From: Gymnorhina tibicen | Lineage: Eukaryota; Chordata; Aves; Passeriformes; Artamidae | Length of the DNA stretch: 64,000 nucleotides | Assembly: GCA_013399875.1 (NCBI GenBank) | Contig: VXAZ01008017.1 | Location: 51,161-115,160 of the forward strand | Direction: 5' to 3' | Shown here: piece by piece, positions 61,081 through 64,000 of the stretch | How the letters are laid out: each line of letters starts with the position of its first letter | Position numbering within the stretch: the stretch's first letter is position 1 | Program-made: the position numbers and the translations under genes | The notes under the pieces: generated by a model | Database searches by the model: none | What the model saw: the letters and a program-made list of their open reading frames with translations, nothing else | What the model was told of the DNA's origin: nothing

Positions 61081-64000
61081 GTAAGCTGTTCCTCCTGGTA
61101 AAGTGCCATCTTCCCCTTTTAGTCAAGTGCTCATTGCTTCCAAGCTAGATTTCACCTCACTCTTTCTCAGGTACATGAATAATCACAGTCAGTCCAGTTG
61201 TCCCCCCCAGGTGCTTGCCTCTTGGGTTAAAGCAGCCTTGCTCAAACTGTTGGTCGGGTTGTGGGGGTGGGCAGAGGCTTGTGGAAAGGTGTCTTCAGCA
61301 TATTTCCCATCTCAGCTAGCTAGCTGCTTGTGAAGAGCAGGAGAGCAAGTAGAGGTGGCTCTTCCAACACCTCTCTGGCTGTATTAGGTGGCTAGGCATA
61401 GGACTTAGTCCACACTGCTCTGAACAGAATGGTTTATGCCGCTCTACAGCAGAGGGGAACCCTGAGGGGCTGGTGATGCCAGCCTGGCAGAGTGCTCTCT
61501 CCAAGGCCTCTGTTAGCGTCGTGTGTGCCTGCATGCTCAGCATGGTCCCTCAATTCTACGGCAGACTGAGGAACCCAAGTTGTCAGAAAGTGCCTACACA
61601 GGCATGAGAGATGCCTACAGAAAAGCCCAGCCTTTCCTGCATGCTCACCCAGCTTCAACCCAGAATGATAAAGTAGCATTAGTGTGCCCCAGTGAGAGGG
61701 CTGGTTTATCTTGAACCCCAGACAGGTTTTTCAACCTATTTACAGCACCACAGGTGGAGTTATTAAAATTTTTGGGGTGAGAGATAGGGTGTGTGTGGTC
61801 GGTTTGAAGGAAGGATTAAAAGGTAGGTGTATTTTCATGCCTATGTAGACACACCTAAGGAATCACATGAGCTCGCCTGCATAACTGCCCCCAGCCTTAG
61901 AGTTTAATCAGACCAGCTCTGCCATTCTGGACCAACTTTCCCTGTGCTGAATAGCACACAACTTTAAAGATTCAAATAGCAGTGTAATATCTGCTGAAGA
62001 CAATATGTGTATACTTGTGGATTCTATAACAGGGAGAGCTGCTTTTTACAAAAGTTTCTCTCTGTCAAAGAGTAACTGCGTTGGTATGGAGCACAGCACA
62101 CAGAGCAGCTGATAGCACAGTGCAGCTGTGGCTCCATGTTTGCTGACTGAGAAGGAGAGTAGGAGAAAGAAANGAAAGGAATAATCCTCATAAGAGTTCC
62201 ATTGCTGAAGCAGAATCGTACATTAGAGGACAAAGGAAATAATTCACAAAGATTTAGGAATGGAATTTCACCTCATTGTTAGGTTTTCTGCAATGTGCAG
62301 GAAGAGATTTGGAAATCTCCAGGCTACTTGAGACATAATAGTGTTTGTGAACTTTTTTGGCAGATGTCTTTTCCTGTAGGAGCAATTAATTGTTTTTGTG
62401 TTGCTTTGTGGTAAAAAGGTGCTCATCTCATCTCTGCTGAGGATAGAGGCACTAATATATTATGCACAGTACTAACACGTTAGTAAAATACAGTACCTAC
62501 TCCCAATGGTTTCCTATTAAATTTAAAGAATGTTATATAGGTAATACAGCAGATAGCACAGAGCACAATGTTAGACTGAGGTAAATGTGAAAAAAACGTT
62601 GGAGAATGGATTTTTCAGACAAATTTCTCTACATACAATTGTTATGCAGACCTGAGAAAATAGTAGATGTTGTGTGCACTCTGTATAAACCATGTGGCAT
62701 TATTCCCTTCCCTGGTGTAAACATACATGTTTCTAAGCAACACTATGAATTTTGCATCTATGAAAAGTAAATCTTTTTTTAAATCAGGTTTTTTAAAATT
62801 GTAAAGACACAGTTATGGAGTCCCTTCACATATGTGAATTAGCATGAATTCTTTTTGAGGTTTGCTTCAAAATGATTTATGTAAATGTTTTAAAAATTTG
62901 ACATTTTAAATGCTGAAAAATCTTCTGATTTTAAAAATCTATTGTGTTCATTTTCTGCATTTATCTTCCCCAACACTGTTGGCACTTTGTCTGTGTCAGC
63001 ATTTTGCTGATTTGTCACTATAAATGTAAATACACAAGCATAACTGGGATCAGGGCCTGATTCCTTTTATTTATCCAGTCATTAAAATGACTGGATTCAC
63101 TAGTTGATAGCTAAATTTCAAGTCATCTTTATAAAGTAATCCTGGTTTTCCAGAATTATGTCTACTTTATCTGTGGTCTGAACAAGGGATGAAAAGCCAA
63201 TATGAGCCAGTCTGCCATGCAACATTAGAAAAATCAGAGGGGGAATGTCTATCAGTGACTAGATATCAGCAGATGTGTTCTTTGGCCTCACTTAGGATTT
63301 TTGTTTCTCTAACAAAGAGCAGTATTCAATCCTGAGGACTGTTCTGGGGGAACTGGACAGTTGACCTTTAATCCAGCGCTGTCCCAGTAGTTTCTGAAGC
63401 TGTTTATATCTCAAAACCACTCAAAACACAGTCTTGAGCTCATCATACTAAATGAATTTTCTCTTGGTGCTCACATCTAGTTCCCTTCTCCATGGTGTTT
63501 ATATCATGCAAAGGCACAAGAGAAAGAAATTCATAGAGCTTTTAAACGCTTAGCATTTCCTACAGGAACAGCTTCTTCACTATTTATAGGGGTAGTATAT
63601 ACATGTCCCAGTGGCCTCAGAAACAGAAATATAGTAGGGCAGGAGGTAGTGTGATGTTGAATTCTCACCTACATTTTTATGAAAAAGAAAACACCTGTGT
63701 CTATACTGTTGTAAGGCTGATAATAAAAAAGCTACAAAAACCTTCATTCATTCCAGAAATACTCTTTTTTTCTTAGGTGTCTTGGGTGGTTCTTTTGAAG
63801 TCTGCAGAAAATCCATCCTTTTCTTTTTATTTAATATCTTCTTTAGGGAAGAGTGTACATCCTTCCTATGAAGATAAGCTGCCTTTAAGCAGGCTTCTTT
63901 GTATTCACCAAGAAGCTAGAGAGTTGGTCCCATAAGTTGTGAATGCATCCTGCTGATAACCTAGTGCAAAGATGGTATTTCTCTAAAGGATTGACATCTA
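61081..64000 (+). other. ADAMTSL1 intron 5, left part (phase 1, runs off the window)
   Basis: It starts gtaagc. The stretch 61180-61740 is GC-richer than its surroundings and has a perfect 14-bp palindrome CAGCTAGCTAGCTG (61313-61326). An undetermined base (N) is at 62173. I looked for the next spacer exon, expected to begin by completing Ser199 and then Asp-Asp, and did not find it. No mobile element is recognisable. Confidence 0.8.
61313..61326. repeat. Perfect 14-bp palindrome of AGCT units
   Basis: CAGCTAGCTAGCTG is its own reverse complement. It is a short tandem AGCT array with E-box-like ends; function is unknown. Confidence 0.85.

Noticed and set aside
60858..61109. Open frames antisense to exon 5
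   Set aside because: They are shadows of the real coding exon; they lack any domain and run across both splice sites.
63757..63830. Acceptor-like tttttttcttag near 63.78 kb as the start of exon 6
   Set aside because: The sequence after it does not complete Ser199 followed by Asp-Asp and shows no ADAMTSL1 spacer similarity.

Overview
The window is vertebrate nuclear DNA, almost certainly from a bird. The evidence is repeated 3'-anchored CR1 LINE fragments with the typical tail of short ATTCTATG-like units, two avian-type endogenous retrovirus LTR remnants, long AT-rich introns and GT-AG splicing. It holds one recognisable gene on the + strand: the 5' part of ADAMTSL1 (punctin-1), a secreted ADAMTS-like glycoprotein of the extracellular matrix. 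From general knowledge of synteny (human 9p, bird Z) the locus is probably Z-linked; nothing in the window proves this.

Layout. 1-8450 is 5' flank without a recognisable gene, with one CR1 copy (5640-6073). 8450-8803 is a small GC/CpG-rich promoter and 5' leader with several upstream ATGs. Five coding exons follow: exon 1 (8804-8860, signal peptide), exon 2 (22537-22664, first half of TSP1 repeat 1), exon 3 (35357-35402, rest of that repeat), exon 4 (45616-45852, cysteine-rich domain) and exon 5 (60954-61080, end of the cysteine-rich domain and start of the spacer). Spliced together they give one open frame of 198 complete codons plus one base. Intron phases are 0, 2, 0, 0 and 1. The gene runs off the right edge inside intron 5; the rest of the spacer and the later TSP1 and Ig modules lie beyond the window.

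Introns are about 13.7, 12.7, 10.2 and 15.1 kb and hold CR1 fragments (five sense, one antisense), a sense LTR with its own AATAAA (intron 2), an antisense LTR fragment (intron 4), two CTTC microsatellites, a G-rich quadruplex candidate and several short palindromes. The signal peptide leads straight into the TSP1 repeat with no prodomain or metalloprotease, which is the defining ADAMTSL architecture.

No bacterial-type system, CRISPR array, RNA gene or second protein gene could be supported. The points most worth a second look are regulatory or splicing-related: an upstream-ATG cluster, a bird-specific tandem splice donor at exon 5, an inverted pair of RUNX-type motifs upstream of exon 4, an ETS-type palindrome in the promoter, a possible in-frame 78-nt cryptic exon, and the sense LTR poly(A) signal.
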